Source: CAJQLB01 sp041392065 (GTDB lineage Bacteria; Bacteroidota; Bacteroidia; Flavobacteriales; Flavobacteriaceae). Taken from it: a stretch of 64,000 nt of DNA. The stretch covers positions 496,001-560,000 of the forward strand of contig JAWKMU010000002.1 of assembly GCA_041392065.1 (NCBI GenBank). The letters are read 5' to 3'. Below, piece by piece: positions 52,777 through 63,400 of this stretch. Made by a program: the position numbers and the translations under genes. The notes under the pieces were generated by a model. The model had not been told where the DNA came from. It saw only the letters and a program-made list of their open reading frames with translations, and searched no databases. How positions within the stretch are numbered: the first letter of the stretch is position 1; the number at the start of each line of letters is the position of its first letter.

Positions 52777-53523
52777 ATGAAATTATTAGAAGGTAAAACA
52801 GCCATCGTAACAGGAGCAAGTAGAGGAATTGGTAAAGGTATTGCTAAAGTTTTTGCAGAACATGGAGCTAATGTTGCTTTTACATATAGTTCATCTGTTG
52901 AAGCAGCTAACGAACTCGAAAAAGAACTCAATGCTCTTGGGATAAAAGCAAAAGGATACAAAAGTAATGCAGCCGATTTTAATGAAGCTCAAGAATTAGC
53001 TGATGAAGTTACCAAAGAATTTGGAAGCATAGATATATTAGTCAATAATGCAGGAATTACTAAGGATAATCTTCTAATGAGAATTACGGAAGAAGACTTC
53101 GATAAAGTCATAGAAGTTAACCTTAAATCTGTGTTTAATATGACTAAAGCTGTACAACGTACTATGTTAAAGCAAAGAAAGGGCTCAATCATCAATATGA
53201 GTTCTGTAGTTGGCGTAAAAGGAAATGCTGGACAAACTAATTATGCAGCCTCTAAAGCTGGAATTATTGGTTTTTCAAAATCTGTAGCTTTAGAATTAGG
53301 TTCTCGTAATATTAGAAGTAATGTCATTGCACCTGGTTTTATTGAAACTGAAATGACTGGAAAATTAGATGAAGATACAGTAAATAGCTGGAGAGCAGCT
53401 ATACCACTTAAACGAGGTGGAACACCTGAAGACATAGCTAATGTTTGTGTGTTTTTAGCAAGCGACATGAGTGCTTATGTTACAGGTCAAACCCTAAATG
53501 TTGATGGTGGAATGTTAACCTAA
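52777..53523 (+). CDS. fabG: 3-oxoacyl-ACP reductase
   Basis: This 248-residue short-chain dehydrogenase reduces 3-oxoacyl-ACP with NADPH in fatty acid elongation. The cofactor loop GASRGIGKGIA lies at 13-23 and NNAG at 90-93. The active site has a serine at 142-143, Y156 and K160 in YAASK. The C-terminal YVTGQTLNVDGGM is diagnostic of FabG. It has its own promoter and is not next to other fab genes except the FabZ fused to LpxC upstream. Another SDR substrate is possible but less likely. Confidence 0.93.
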   Translation: MKLLEGKTAIVTGASRGIGKGIAKVFAEHGANVAFTYSSSVEAANELEKELNALGIKAKGYKSNAADFNEAQELADEVTKEFGSIDILVNNAGITKDNLLMRITEEDFDKVIEVNLKSVFNMTKAVQRTMLKQRKGSIINMSSVVGVKGNAGQTNYAASKAGIIGFSKSVALELGSRNIRSNVIAPGFIETEMTGKLDEDTVNSWRAAIPLKRGGTPEDIANVCVFLASDMSAYVTGQTLNVDGGMLT

Positions 53524-53567
53524 TAAATGCATTTGTTTAATGAATGCATAAAATCACTAAATAATTA

Positions 53568-55604
53568 ATGAGTTCACAAACTCTAGTTTTAATTATTATT
53601 GCAGGAATTTCAGCGCTATTCATAGCGCTGTTTCAATATGCGTATAAGGCAAAGAAACACAAGTTAAATACTGTTTTTATTTTTCTTCGTTGTATTACAA
53701 TTTTTGCCATTCTGTTGTTGATTATCAATCCTAAGTTTGAAAAAACTTCTTATTTTAATGTTAAACCAAATTTAGTAATAGCAGTAGATAATACACAATC
53801 AATCAACCACTTAGAACAAACAGACAGCGCTTTAAGTCTATTAAGAAGTATAGAATCAAATAGTGAATTAAATCAAAAATTCAATCTTAGTTTTTTTGAA
53901 TTTGGAAATGAGTTGAATACTACAAGCATCGATTCTTTATCCTTTTCTAAAACGCAAACAAACATTTCAAAAGTGTTTAGTGCTTTAGGTCAAATTTATG
54001 ATGAAGACATTTCTCCAACTGTACTTATTACAGATGGTAACCAGACTTTTGGTTATGATTATGAATATGATTTAAAGTCCTATGGTCAGCCAGTTTATCC
54101 TGTAATATTAGGTGATACAGTAACTTATACAGATTTAAAAATTCAACAGTTAAACGTTAACAAATATGCTTATTTAAAGAATAATTTTCCTGTTGAAATT
54201 ATCGCAATTTATAATGGTAATGAAACAATAAATACTCAATTAGTAGTAAGCTCTGGAAATTCTGTTGTGTTTAGACAACCTTTAAGTTTTTCTAAAATTA
54301 ATAATGCAAGTACTATTAACTTTACGTTGCCTGCTAATAGAGTAGGAGTCAATTCTTATACAGCTCGTTTAGAAGCTTTAGATAATGAAAAGAACATAAT
54401 TAATAATAGTAAGCCCTTTGCTGTTGAAGTTATAGACCAAAAAACCAATATAGCTATTGTTAGTGACATTATTCATCCAGATTTGGGAATGTTTAAAAAA
54501 TCTATTGAAGGCAATGAGCAACGTTCAGTATCAATAGTAACTCCAAATGAGTTTTTAAATATTGCCGATAATTTTCAACTAGCTATACTTTATCAACCAA
54601 ATTCAAAATTCAGACAAGCATATGAAATAATCGAAAATACTGGAATAAACAAATTTGTTATTGCTGGAAGCCAAACAGAATGGACGTTTTTAAACCAAGT
54701 GCAAGACAATTATGTGTTAGACATTACTCAACAATTTGAAGACTATCAGTCAACTTTAAATTCAAATTTCACAACTTTTATTATTGATGATTTAGATTTT
54801 AATTCATTCCCTCCATTAATCTCTGAATTTGGTGAAATAAATTTTAATACTACAGCTGAAACTTTATTATATAAAAAAGTCAATAACACCTTAACAGACT
54901 TACCTTTATTGGTCACTTTTGAGAGTAATGGTAAGCGTGAAGCTTTGTTGCTTGGTGAAAATATATGGAAATGGAGATCACAAAGCTATTTAAATGATAA
55001 ATCGTTCCAGCAATTTGATAATTTTATTGGAAAATTGGTGCAATACCTCGCGACAAATAAAAAAAGAAGCAGGCTAAATGTCGATCACGAATCGTTTTAT
55101 AATGGCAATGGTAATATTATTATTTCAGCACAATTCTTTAACAAAAATTACGAGTTCGATGCAAAGGCTAGTATAAACATCATTACAAAACATAAAGAAT
55201 CTGAAACCGAAACCATCGTTCCATTCGTATTAAAAAACAATAATTATCAGGCTGACTTAAGTGGTTTTCCACCAGGAGAATATGACTATACTGTAAGAGC
55301 AAATAATGGTGAAGTCTCAAATTCTGGCACTTTTCAAATTCTAGATTACAATGTAGAACAACAATTTTTAAATGCCAATGTAACAAAACTGCAACAGTTG
55401 TCTACTAATAGTGAAGGTTTGAGTTATTTTATTTCAAATACAGAAAATTTAATCACAGATTTACTTAACGATTCTCGCTATGCAACTATTCAAAAGAGTA
55501 CAAAAAATGTCGTACCTTTAATCGACTTTAAATATTTGCTTGCACTCATAGCGCTAAGTCTTGCGTTAGAGTGGTTTATTAGAAAATACAACGGACTTAT
55601 TTAA
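53568..55604 (+). CDS. Membrane protein with VWA-like domain (hypothetical)
   Basis: This 678-residue protein has two N-terminal membrane helices (about 8-25 and 37-53), a large periplasmic part and one C-terminal helix (about 655-672). NLVIAVDNTQS at 69-78 is close to a von Willebrand A metal site (D74-x-T-x-S), followed by SFFEFG and TVLITDGNQTFG. Later beta-rich regions resemble Ig-like and GATase-like parts seen in BatA/DUF4159-like proteins. The prohibitin-family gene follows 21 bases downstream, suggesting a shared membrane role. Function unknown. Confidence 0.72.
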   Translation: MSSQTLVLIIIAGISALFIALFQYAYKAKKHKLNTVFIFLRCITIFAILLLIINPKFEKTSYFNVKPNLVIAVDNTQSINHLEQTDSALSLLRSIESNSELNQKFNLSFFEFGNELNTTSIDSLSFSKTQTNISKVFSALGQIYDEDISPTVLITDGNQTFGYDYEYDLKSYGQPVYPVILGDTVTYTDLKIQQLNVNKYAYLKNNFPVEIIAIYNGNETINTQLVVSSGNSVVFRQPLSFSKINNASTINFTLPANRVGVNSYTARLEALDNEKNIINNSKPFAVEVIDQKTNIAIVSDIIHPDLGMFKKSIEGNEQRSVSIVTPNEFLNIADNFQLAILYQPNSKFRQAYEIIENTGINKFVIAGSQTEWTFLNQVQDNYVLDITQQFEDYQSTLNSNFTTFIIDDLDFNSFPPLISEFGEINFNTTAETLLYKKVNNTLTDLPLLVTFESNGKREALLLGENIWKWRSQSYLNDKSFQQFDNFIGKLVQYLATNKKRSRLNVDHESFYNGNGNIIISAQFFNKNYEFDAKASINIITKHKESETETIVPFVLKNNNYQADLSGFPPGEYDYTVRANNGEVSNSGTFQILDYNVEQQFLNANVTKLQQLSTNSEGLSYFISNTENLITDLLNDSRYATIQKSTKNVVPLIDFKYLLALIALSLALEWFIRKYNGLI

Positions 55605-55625
55605 TAACATTAACAACAAAATAAA

Positions 55626-56441
55626 ATGGAAAAATTACCTAAGATTGGAGTTCCAATCATTTTTACACTTATTGTATTAATTATACTAATAGCTAAATCT
55701 GCTGTAACCATAGGTTCTGGTGAAGCTGGAGTTTTATATAAAACATTTGGAGGAGGAGTTGTAACAGACGAGCCACCTTTGGGTGAAGGCTTTCATATTG
55801 TAGCGCCTTGGAACAAAGTTTATGTTTACGAAGTTAGACAACAAGAACTTTTTGAAAAAATGAAAGTATTGTCTTCAAACGGTCTTGAAATACAAATTGA
55901 TGCTTCTGCATGGTATCAGCCAGTTTATGAAGATTTAGGAAAATTGCACCAAACTTTGGGTGAAAACTATTTGCAACGTGTTATACAACCTGCTATACGT
56001 AGTGCTGCTCGCAGCGTTGTTGGTCGTTATACTCCAGAGCAATTATATTCGAGTAAAAGAGATGCAATTCAGGATGAAATATTTACTGAAACCAAAAAGA
56101 TATTAGAAAATCAAAATGTTCAATTGAATGAAGTATTAGTGCGTGATGTAACCTTACCACCAACAATTAAGGAAGCAATTGAGCGTAAACTAAAACAAGA
56201 GCAAGAATCTTTAGAATATGAGTTTAGACTTGTTACTGCCGAAAAAGAAGCACAAAAACAAATTATTGAAGCTCAAGGAAAAGCTGATGCCAACAAGATT
56301 TTAAGTGCTTCACTTACTGATAAAATTCTACAAGACAAAGGTATAGAAGCCACAATGAAGTTAGCAGAATCACCTAACAGTAAAGTTGTTGTTATAGGCT
56401 CAGGAAAAGATGGATTGCCTTTAATTTTAGGAAATAATTAA
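55626..56441 (+). CDS. Prohibitin/SPFH-family membrane protein
   Basis: The 271-residue protein has an N-terminal membrane helix (PIIFTLIVLIILIAKSAVTI) followed by the Band 7 domain (VLYKTFGG, GFHIVAPWNKVYVYEVRQQE, SAARSVVGRYTPEQLYSSKR) and a coiled-coil helix (about 190-235) rich in Glu, Lys and Gln. SPFH proteins form ring-shaped scaffolds in the membrane, often with proteases. It follows the VWA-like gene in the same direction and overlaps the convergent TIKI-like gene by four bases at their stops. Confidence 0.9.
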   Translation: MEKLPKIGVPIIFTLIVLIILIAKSAVTIGSGEAGVLYKTFGGGVVTDEPPLGEGFHIVAPWNKVYVYEVRQQELFEKMKVLSSNGLEIQIDASAWYQPVYEDLGKLHQTLGENYLQRVIQPAIRSAARSVVGRYTPEQLYSSKRDAIQDEIFTETKKILENQNVQLNEVLVRDVTLPPTIKEAIERKLKQEQESLEYEFRLVTAEKEAQKQIIEAQGKADANKILSASLTDKILQDKGIEATMKLAESPNSKVVVIGSGKDGLPLILGNN

Positions 56442-57388
56442 TTTCTAAGCAACCTTACTTTTAGATTAGGATATAGTTCTTTAAACGCTTCTCTTAAGCC
56501 AACCACATGAGATGCGCCAACAAGAACTATATTTTTTTTAGAGTTAGAATTCAGTACTTCATTGGCTATGTTATGAGCCATACCTTCGTTGCGCAGTTTC
56601 CAATATTTTGAACCAGCTGTACACGCTTTGGTTTTGTGTTTTACATAACCAAAAGAACTTGTACTATGTAATCTGTTTAAAGAAGCCTCAGAGTTAGCAT
56701 ACAGTTGAAGTCTTCCTAATATAGCTGGAACTATTGCCCTGTTATAATCCTTTTTGTTGATTTTTCTGTTTAAGGCATTGTCTCCATTAGTGCTACCTTC
56801 TTTAGCACATTTTTGCCAAGCTTCATGGTAAAGACCATTCATTGCTTGATAGTCCATTGCAATTAATTTTTTATGATTACCATATAAGGCAAGTTTGTAA
56901 GTTACATCGCCATCTTCATGTCGAGTTGGCTTTTTTGCACCATTAATACCATATTTTAAAATATATTTATAAAAATCATAATTGGCTTCATCTCTTAAAT
57001 AAGCAAAGTTATTTATTAGTGTTTTTAAATCTTCATTTGTTAGTTGTGAAAAAGATTTCATTAAAAGATTATTGTGATTTGTTTCATTAAAACCATAAAC
57101 ATTTTTCATAGAATCTGCTATACGATAGAATTTCTGATAATTTTTAGACCAGCCATTCTTTAGATATTCCCAACTATTATTATCATTTGCTACTGGACTT
57201 TCAACAAAGATTTTGTCAGGATTATATTCTTTTGCTCTACGCAGTATTTTTTTATAACTATGTTTAACAATTTTGGGTACTGTATGGCTTGTACCAATTA
57301 TAAAAATTTCCTTTTCTTGATTTTCTTGTGAATGTAAAAGAAGGATAGACATTAAGTTTGCTAATAAAATTGTGATTATTGTTTTCAT
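56438..57388 (-). CDS. Exported TIKI/TraB-superfamily-like protein
   Basis: The product has about 316 residues from ATG 57388, with a signal peptide (ITILLANLMSILLLHSQ). An earlier in-frame start (57427) would lie inside the -7 element. GTSH at 32-35, R266-N-E-G-M270 and GASH at 291-294 are the paired GxxH motifs and Arg/Met block of the TIKI/TraB/PrgY superfamily, some of whose members are metalloproteases. It should be in the periplasm or on the outer membrane. The substrate is unknown. It has its own promoter and is a single gene. Confidence 0.72.
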   Translation of the reverse strand: MKTIITILLANLMSILLLHSQENQEKEIFIIGTSHTVPKIVKHSYKKILRRAKEYNPDKIFVESPVANDNNSWEYLKNGWSKNYQKFYRIADSMKNVYGFNETNHNNLLMKSFSQLTNEDLKTLINNFAYLRDEANYDFYKYILKYGINGAKKPTRHEDGDVTYKLALYGNHKKLIAMDYQAMNGLYHEAWQKCAKEGSTNGDNALNRKINKKDYNRAIVPAILGRLQLYANSEASLNRLHSTSSFGYVKHKTKACTAGSKYWKLRNEGMAHNIANEVLNSNSKKNIVLVGASHVVGLREAFKELYPNLKVRLLRN

Positions 57389-57420
57389 GTTTAAAAAATT
57401 TAGTTGAAAAATTTCTTGAG

Positions 57421-57428
57421 CAAACATA
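57421..57428 (-). promoter_or_regulatory. Promoter -7 element of the TIKI-like gene
   Basis: On the minus strand this reads TATGTTTG, matching TAnnTTTG. A TTG (minus strand, 57445-57447) lies 16 bases further upstream and may be the -33 element. Confidence 0.55.
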
Positions 57429-57482
57429 AAAACATTGCCTAATGCAATTAGCAGGTTTACTTGTGTTTGGGGCGAAACTAGG

Positions 57483-58274
57483 TTATTCTGTGGTGAAATT
57501 TAATTTGTCCTTAACAGTTTCTATAAAAGTTTTGGATACAGGAATTATAATATCGTGTGAAAGTGTCAAGAAGTGTTTTCCTTTTTCAATTTTCCATGAT
57601 TGAAAATGAAAAGGATTAATCACATAACTTCTATGGCAACGCAGCAATTCTGAAAAGGATTCCTCAATAACGTTTAATTTATTTCTAATCAAGCTTTTTT
57701 TAAGAGATTGACCATTTAAATAATAAACTTCAATGTAGTTATCTGAAGATTTTACGCAAACCAAATCGTTTAATAAAAGGCGAAGACTTTCATAATTTCC
57801 TTCACCTTCAATTTCAATTTTCTTTGCTTCAATTTTTTTGTTTTTGTATTTCCCAAACGCATATCTTCCTACAACCACAATTGGTAAAATTGTTAATGTA
57901 GCAGGAAACAGTATTGCTCTTAAATGATAACCAAAAGTATATGCTTTGGGATTCCATTCCATTATAACATGCAAATAAAACAGTCTTAAAAAGGCAATGG
58001 AAATAATTATAAATACTATTAAAAAGCATAACTCTTTTACTAAAGACCATTTTCCTTTTTTAGACAAAAAATATTGAAATGGCAACACAGTTAAATATAG
58101 TATTGCTCCTAAAACTCCATATAGAGGTAAATAAATTAGTTTTTCTTTGTCTCCAAATTCGTTTACATCTAAAGGTTCTGTAAAATATAGAAAAACAAAA
58201 ATCCATATTGCAAGACCAATTGCAATGATGAAATGGCTTTTTATAGAAGGATCAAAGGGATAGTTTTTTTTCAA
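57483..58274 (-). CDS. Membrane-anchored LytTR-family DNA-binding regulator
   Basis: This protein has about 263 residues. Four or five hydrophobic helices occupy residues 12-150 (such as FIIAIGLAIWIFVFLYF and GVLGAILYLTVLPF), then a linker, then a C-terminal LytTR domain from about 165 (LVCVKSSDNYIEVYYLNG, FSELLRCHRSYVINPFHF, IIIPVSKTF). Such proteins bind DNA directly from the membrane. The start is uncertain: a GTG at 58367 would overlap truA and its promoter, while the TTG at 58274 (KKNYPFDPSIKSH follows) matches relatives. No kinase partner is adjacent. Confidence 0.82.
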   Translation of the reverse strand: MKKNYPFDPSIKSHFIIAIGLAIWIFVFLYFTEPLDVNEFGDKEKLIYLPLYGVLGAILYLTVLPFQYFLSKKGKWSLVKELCFLIVFIIISIAFLRLFYLHVIMEWNPKAYTFGYHLRAILFPATLTILPIVVVGRYAFGKYKNKKIEAKKIEIEGEGNYESLRLLLNDLVCVKSSDNYIEVYYLNGQSLKKSLIRNKLNVIEESFSELLRCHRSYVINPFHFQSWKIEKGKHFLTLSHDIIIPVSKTFIETVKDKLNFTTE

Positions 58275-58322
58275 GCTATGTAATTTATATAAAAATAAAA
58301 AATGAAACTTAAAATAGTATCC

Positions 58323-58330
58323 TAACTTTG
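58323..58330 (+). promoter_or_regulatory. Promoter -7 element of truA
   Basis: TAACTTTG matches TAnnTTTG, 20 bases before the truA ATG at 58350. Confidence 0.5.
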
Positions 58331-58349
58331 TAAAAGTATAATTAATGGT

Positions 58350-59135
58350 ATGAATAAAGATAAACACTATTACTTATTTAAAATTCAATATTTAGGATAT
58401 CGTTTTCATGGTTGGCAAAAGCAACCAAAAGTAAAAACCTTGCATTTAATGATAGATAGAACCTTTAATTACATACTTGAAGGCAAGTACTTTAAAACTC
58501 TTGCTGCTGGTCGTACAGATGCTATGGTATCTGCCAACGAAGCTGCTTTTGAGCTTTTCTTGCATCATAAAATTGAAGATGAAACAGAGTTTTTAAACCT
58601 GTTCAACAAGAACTTACCTCAAGATATTAGAGCCTTATCTATTAAAGAAGTCAGTGAAGATTTCAACATTATTAATAGTTCAAAAACTAAGGAATATATT
58701 TACCTCTTTACTTATGGAGAAAAATGCCATCCTTTTTGTGCTCCATTTTTAACCACTATACTTGTTGAATTGGATATTGAATTGATGATACGAGGTGCAA
58801 AACTATTTGAAGGTAAGCACAACTTTAAGGCTTACTGTTACAGAATATCAAATAAAGGACTATATAATAGAACTATAGATGTTTGTGAACTTATAGAAAA
58901 CAATCAGATTAAAGCAAATTTTTTTCCTGAAAAATCCTATATGTTACGAGTAATGGGTAAAGGCTTTGGCAGAAATCAAATTAGGATAATGATGGGAACA
59001 TTGATTAAATTGGGTAGAGGAGAGGTAACCTTAGAAGATATAAAAAACAGCCTCTTACCAGAAAGTACAGCAGTTATGGATTATATTGCTCCAGCTTCAG
59101 GATTGATTCTTAACAAAATAGAATTTGAAGAGTAA
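58350..59135 (+). CDS. truA: TruA-like tRNA pseudouridine synthase
   Basis: The 261-residue protein matches TruA, which makes pseudouridine at positions 38-40 of tRNA anticodon stems. The catalytic aspartate is D57 in AAGRTDAMVSA (usually SGRTDAGVHA; the Gly and His are replaced by Met and Ser). GYRFHGWQKQP near 16-26 and the C-terminal RVMGKGFGRNQIRIMMG block are conserved. Bacteroidota often have two TruA-like copies, so this may be the more divergent one. It is followed 38 bases later by the DUF2461 gene. Confidence 0.88.
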   Translation: MNKDKHYYLFKIQYLGYRFHGWQKQPKVKTLHLMIDRTFNYILEGKYFKTLAAGRTDAMVSANEAAFELFLHHKIEDETEFLNLFNKNLPQDIRALSIKEVSEDFNIINSSKTKEYIYLFTYGEKCHPFCAPFLTTILVELDIELMIRGAKLFEGKHNFKAYCYRISNKGLYNRTIDVCELIENNQIKANFFPEKSYMLRVMGKGFGRNQIRIMMGTLIKLGRGEVTLEDIKNSLLPESTAVMDYIAPASGLILNKIEFEE

Positions 59136-59173
59136 ATAACTTTTTTGTAATTTCATTAAAATTTTTTTGAAAA

Positions 59174-59851
59174 ATGAACGAAACAATCCCAAGAGAAGTC
59201 TTTTCTTTCTTCAACAGATTACAGGAAAACAACAATCGTGAATGGTTTACTAAAAACAAATCTGAATTTAAGGAACTGGAAAAAGAGGTCAAACAATTTT
59301 ACGATCAGTTGTTTAAACGTCTCAATACACATGATGTGGTAGATAATTTAAAGCTGTTTAGGATTTATCGTGATGTTCGTTTTTCAAAAGACAAAACACC
59401 TTATAAAACCCATTTTGGAGGCAGTTTTCACAGAAAAAAACCTGAGTTACGTGGTGGCTATTATTTGCACATTCAGCCAAATAACGAAAGTTTTATTGCA
59501 ACAGGGTTTTGGGAGCCTCATAAAGATGACTTATTTCGTATAAGAAAGGAGTTTGAAATGGATGCTTCAGAAATAAGAAAAATACTAAGCAATAAAAGTT
59601 TTAAATCTGTTTGGGGAGAATTTGTTGGTGACGAGTTAAAAACTGCTCCAAAAGGTTTTGATAAAGAGCATAAAGACATTGATCTTATAAAAAAGAAAAT
59701 GTACATTTTTACCAAGAAATTTACTGACAAAGAAGTAACATCAGCCAACTTTATGGATGTGGTTGACGATTCTTTTAAAGCAATTAGGCCTTTTTTCGAT
59801 TATATGAGCGAAGTACTTACCACTAACCTTAATGGCGAATCCATTATTTAA
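59174..59851 (+). CDS. DUF2461 family protein
   Basis: This 225-residue cytoplasmic protein shows the DUF2461 pattern: REWFTKNKSEF at the N terminus, FRIYRDVRFSKDKTPYKTHFGGSF in the middle and GGYYLHIQPNNESFIATGFWEP. The family is widespread but has no established biochemical role. It is downstream of truA in the same direction. Its stop overlaps the stop of the convergent gene by three bases, and no terminator is seen between them. Confidence 0.9.
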   Translation: MNETIPREVFSFFNRLQENNNREWFTKNKSEFKELEKEVKQFYDQLFKRLNTHDVVDNLKLFRIYRDVRFSKDKTPYKTHFGGSFHRKKPELRGGYYLHIQPNNESFIATGFWEPHKDDLFRIRKEFEMDASEIRKILSNKSFKSVWGEFVGDELKTAPKGFDKEHKDIDLIKKKMYIFTKKFTDKEVTSANFMDVVDDSFKAIRPFFDYMSEVLTTNLNGESII

Positions 59852-60264
59852 ACAGCAGTAAGGGTTTTTGGAGAGCTTAAAATCTGGATGTTATCAATTA
59901 AGCGTTCCTTTACTATATTCATCATTCTTTTGTTCAGTGCAGAAGAATCTTTTATGTATACCAAATACTCCTCAATGGTAAACATACCAATAACCATGCC
60001 TTTCAAACTATTTCTAAACTTCATGTCCTTGTGTATGGCGTTATTGATATAGTCAATTTGTTTTTCTAAGGATAAGTCGTAAAAAACATTTTTATGTTTA
60101 GCGGCATAGTTTTTAAAAACTTCAATAAAAAAATCATTCTGAAGTTTAATAATTGGCCGCAAAACTAAGTTTTGAAAACGCTCTTCAGTAGACATTCCAT
60201 CATTGATAGTGGTCGTTAAATAATCAGGACGAATACGTTTAAGGTCAAGGTCTCTAACAATCAT
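59848..60264 (-). CDS. Conserved hypothetical protein of about 138 residues
   Basis: From the ATG at 60264 the product starts MIVRDLDLKRIRPDYLTTT. A longer frame to 60315 would add a hydrophobic stretch that looks like untranslated leader. The protein is mostly helical, with FQNLVLRPIIKLQND, FRNSLKGMVIGMFTIEEYLVYI and a terminal IQILSSP. There is no signal peptide. I recognise similar proteins in other flavobacteria, sometimes labelled glyoxalase, but no glyoxalase metal motif is visible. Function unknown. Confidence 0.7.
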   Translation of the reverse strand: MIVRDLDLKRIRPDYLTTTINDGMSTEERFQNLVLRPIIKLQNDFFIEVFKNYAAKHKNVFYDLSLEKQIDYINNAIHKDMKFRNSLKGMVIGMFTIEEYLVYIKDSSALNKRMMNIVKERLIDNIQILSSPKTLTAV

Positions 60265-60350
60265 AAGGCAAAGATTTTGAATAAAAATAACTAAACCAAA
60301 AAGTATTTTAAACACTTGCCTTTATGTATTGTTAACGATGTTATTAACAT

Positions 60351-60381
60351 AAAAGCCAACTCCTTTCAGAGTTGGCTTTTT
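60351..60381 (-). terminator. Rho-independent terminator after the VPS10-like gene
   Basis: AAAAGCCAACTC pairs with GAGTTGGCTTTT around a six-base loop. Read on the minus strand, it follows the stop at 60404 and ends in a T-run. Confidence 0.88.
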
Positions 60382-60403
60382 ACGCTTGGTTGGTTATTTG
60401 GTT

Positions 60404-63400
60404 TTACTCTTCTAAAAATTCTGCAAACGATTTAAAAGCAACATCTTTTGCTTTCTTTGCAAGTTTATCAAAGTCTGATTTTGCTTTGTTAAAACGAGTT
60501 TCAATAATCTTAAGATTTTCCAATTCGTTGTTTGATGGCTTGTCATAGCTATTAGCAACTTTGCTATATAAATCTGCCATTTTTTCGCGCAATTGAGGTT
60601 CAGCAGAACCAACGTAATTATCACCAGTTGTAACTACCAAAGTTTCTTTTAAGCTATTTAAAGAAGCTTTTAATTTGCTATTGGTATTTGGCGATTCAAT
60701 TATCGCATCAACTTTATAAACAAGATAAGCCAAATCTTGGGTCATGTCATAAAGTTTCATGGTTGTGTTATGCTTAAGCTCACGATCTGAATCTGTTAAA
60801 CCTGTTCTATCATCATTTACAACTTCAAAAGTATGTTCAAAAGTTTCTTTTCCTTTGGTTATAACAGCTTTATATTTTCCTGCTTGCACACGAGGAGAAG
60901 TAAAACCACCAAAGCTAAAAGTCTTTCCTTTTGCAATTTTTGGGTTTTTAATGTTTCCAGACCAGTTTACAATATTTATTCCTTTGGATTTTCCAGGAGT
61001 AATGTTTGAAATCACATTGCCATCCATATCCTGAATTTCCATAACCATTTTCCCAAATGTGTGTCGCTTAGGAAGTAGATATTTTATTTTTGGAGATGTC
61101 GATGCATTTTGACCAACAAATTGTGTTTCTGCTCCAAAACTACCAGCAAATCCACTTTCATCAGATAGTACCATTGGTTTAGAATTGAAAAAATATAGGT
61201 TTTCTGATAATGTTTTTGGAGTAATTTCTCTTAATGGAGAAATGTCATCGATAATGATTACACCTCTTCCATGGGTTCCCATTACTAAATCGTTTGTTCT
61301 TTTTTGTAAGTCTATAAAATGTACTGCAACTGAAGGCATATTTTTTGTAAACTTACTCCATGATTTGCCTCCATCAGCTGTAATGTAAAGTCCAAATTCT
61401 GTTCCCAAGAAAAGTAAATCTTCATTTACGTAATCTTCTTGTATATTTCTTGTTGTTCCGATTACATTATCAGAAATAATGTTGGTCCATGACTTTCCAA
61501 AATCTGTGGTTTTATAAGCATAAGGATTCATGTCACCTGTTGTATGACCATCAAAAACAGCATAAGCAGTACCTTTGCCATGCACACTTGCTTCAATGTG
61601 GTAGGTCCAAGTGTTTTTCGGCAACCCATTAATATTACCTACTACGTTAGTCCAAGTTTTCCCTCCATCTTGTGTTACTTGAACATTACCATCATCTGTA
61701 CCAACCCAAATAATATTTTCATCTAATGGTGATTCTGCAATTGTAAATATAGTGGTATGGTTTTCTGCTCCTGAATTGTCCATAGATAATCCACCTGAAT
61801 CAGCTTGATTTTGTTTTGAAGGGTTATTTGTTGTTAAATCTGGTGAAATGATAGTCCAAGTGTCTCCCATATCTTCAGATTTATGAAGATATTGGCTTCC
61901 CATATAAAAACGATCAGGTTGATGAGTACTGATTGCCATAGGAGCATTCCAGTTGTATCTTAATTTTGCATGTCCTTCTTGTGCTAAAGGTTGAATGGTT
62001 TTAACCAATTTTCTATCTACATCATACCTCCAAACATTTTCTGCACCTTGCATTTCAGAGTAGATAATATTTTTTGTTGGATGCTTTAGCACTCTAAAAC
62101 CATCACCACCACCAATAGAATTCCAATCTCCTGCATTTACGCCACCACTTGAAGACGAAGGGCCATACCATGAACCATTATCTTGCAAGCCACCATATAC
62201 ATTATAAGGTGTTGCATCATCTACGCTTATTTGATAAAATTGAGATAATGGCAAGTTTTCTACAATTTCCATAGTCGTGCCTCCATTCCAAGAGCGATAA
62301 ACACCACCATCTGTTCCTGCATACATTCTATCAGAGTCATTAATATCAAAGACAATATCATGTATATCACTATGCATATTGCCAAGAGATTTAAAGGTTT
62401 TTCCTCCATCTCTTGAAATAGAACCTGTAAGACCACCTTTTACAACAACATCAGGATTTCTTGGGTCGATAGTTATTCTTGAAAAATAAAAAGGTCGAAC
62501 TGTAATACCAAAATCGTTGTTAAGTTGTTCCCAACTGTTTCCAGCATCATTACTTCTGTATAAGCCTTTTCGAGTATCTTCTTCGGCTTCTATTACAGTA
62601 TACAAAATATTTGAATCTGATGGAGCAACTGCTATTGCCAAACGACCTAATTTACCTTTAGGGAATCCGTTGTGAATTTTGTTCCAAGTTTTTCCAGCAT
62701 CTGTAGATTTATATAATGCACTGTTTTCGCCACCTGATTCGAAAGACCAGCCAGTTCTTCTAAATTCCCACATTGAAACATAGAGAATATCAGTATTATT
62801 TGGGTCCATTGCCATGTCTGCAGCACCAGTTTTTTGGTTTACATAAAGGATTTTTTCCCAAGTCTCTCCTGCATCTATAGATTTATAAACACCACGCTCA
62901 TCGCTATCAGACCATAAGGCACCTAATACAGCAACGTAAACTTCGTTAGAGTTTTTAGGGTTTACGATAATGTTAGCAATACGTTCAGATTTATCAAACC
63001 CTATTTTTTTCCAAGTGGTTCCTCCATCTGTAGATTTATAAAGTCCATCTCCATAAGATACACTGTTTCTTGTCCAAGTTTCTCCAGTTCCTACATAAAC
63101 AATATTGTCAGGATCATTTGGATCTACTTCTACAGCACCAATGGATTGGCAATAATCGTCAAAAATTGGGTTAAAGGTTGTGCCAGCATCATTAGATTTC
63201 CAAACACCACCACCAGCAGTTCCAGCATAAATAATTCTTGCATCAGTTGGATGAGCTTCTAAGTCGTTTATTCTTCCACTCATAAGAGCTGGTCCAATAT
63301 GACGTGCTCTTAAATCGCCAAACAAATCTTCTAATTCAATAGTATTTTCATCTTGAGCTTGTAAATTAATTGATGTAAAAATTAAGCTCAAAAAGAGAAG

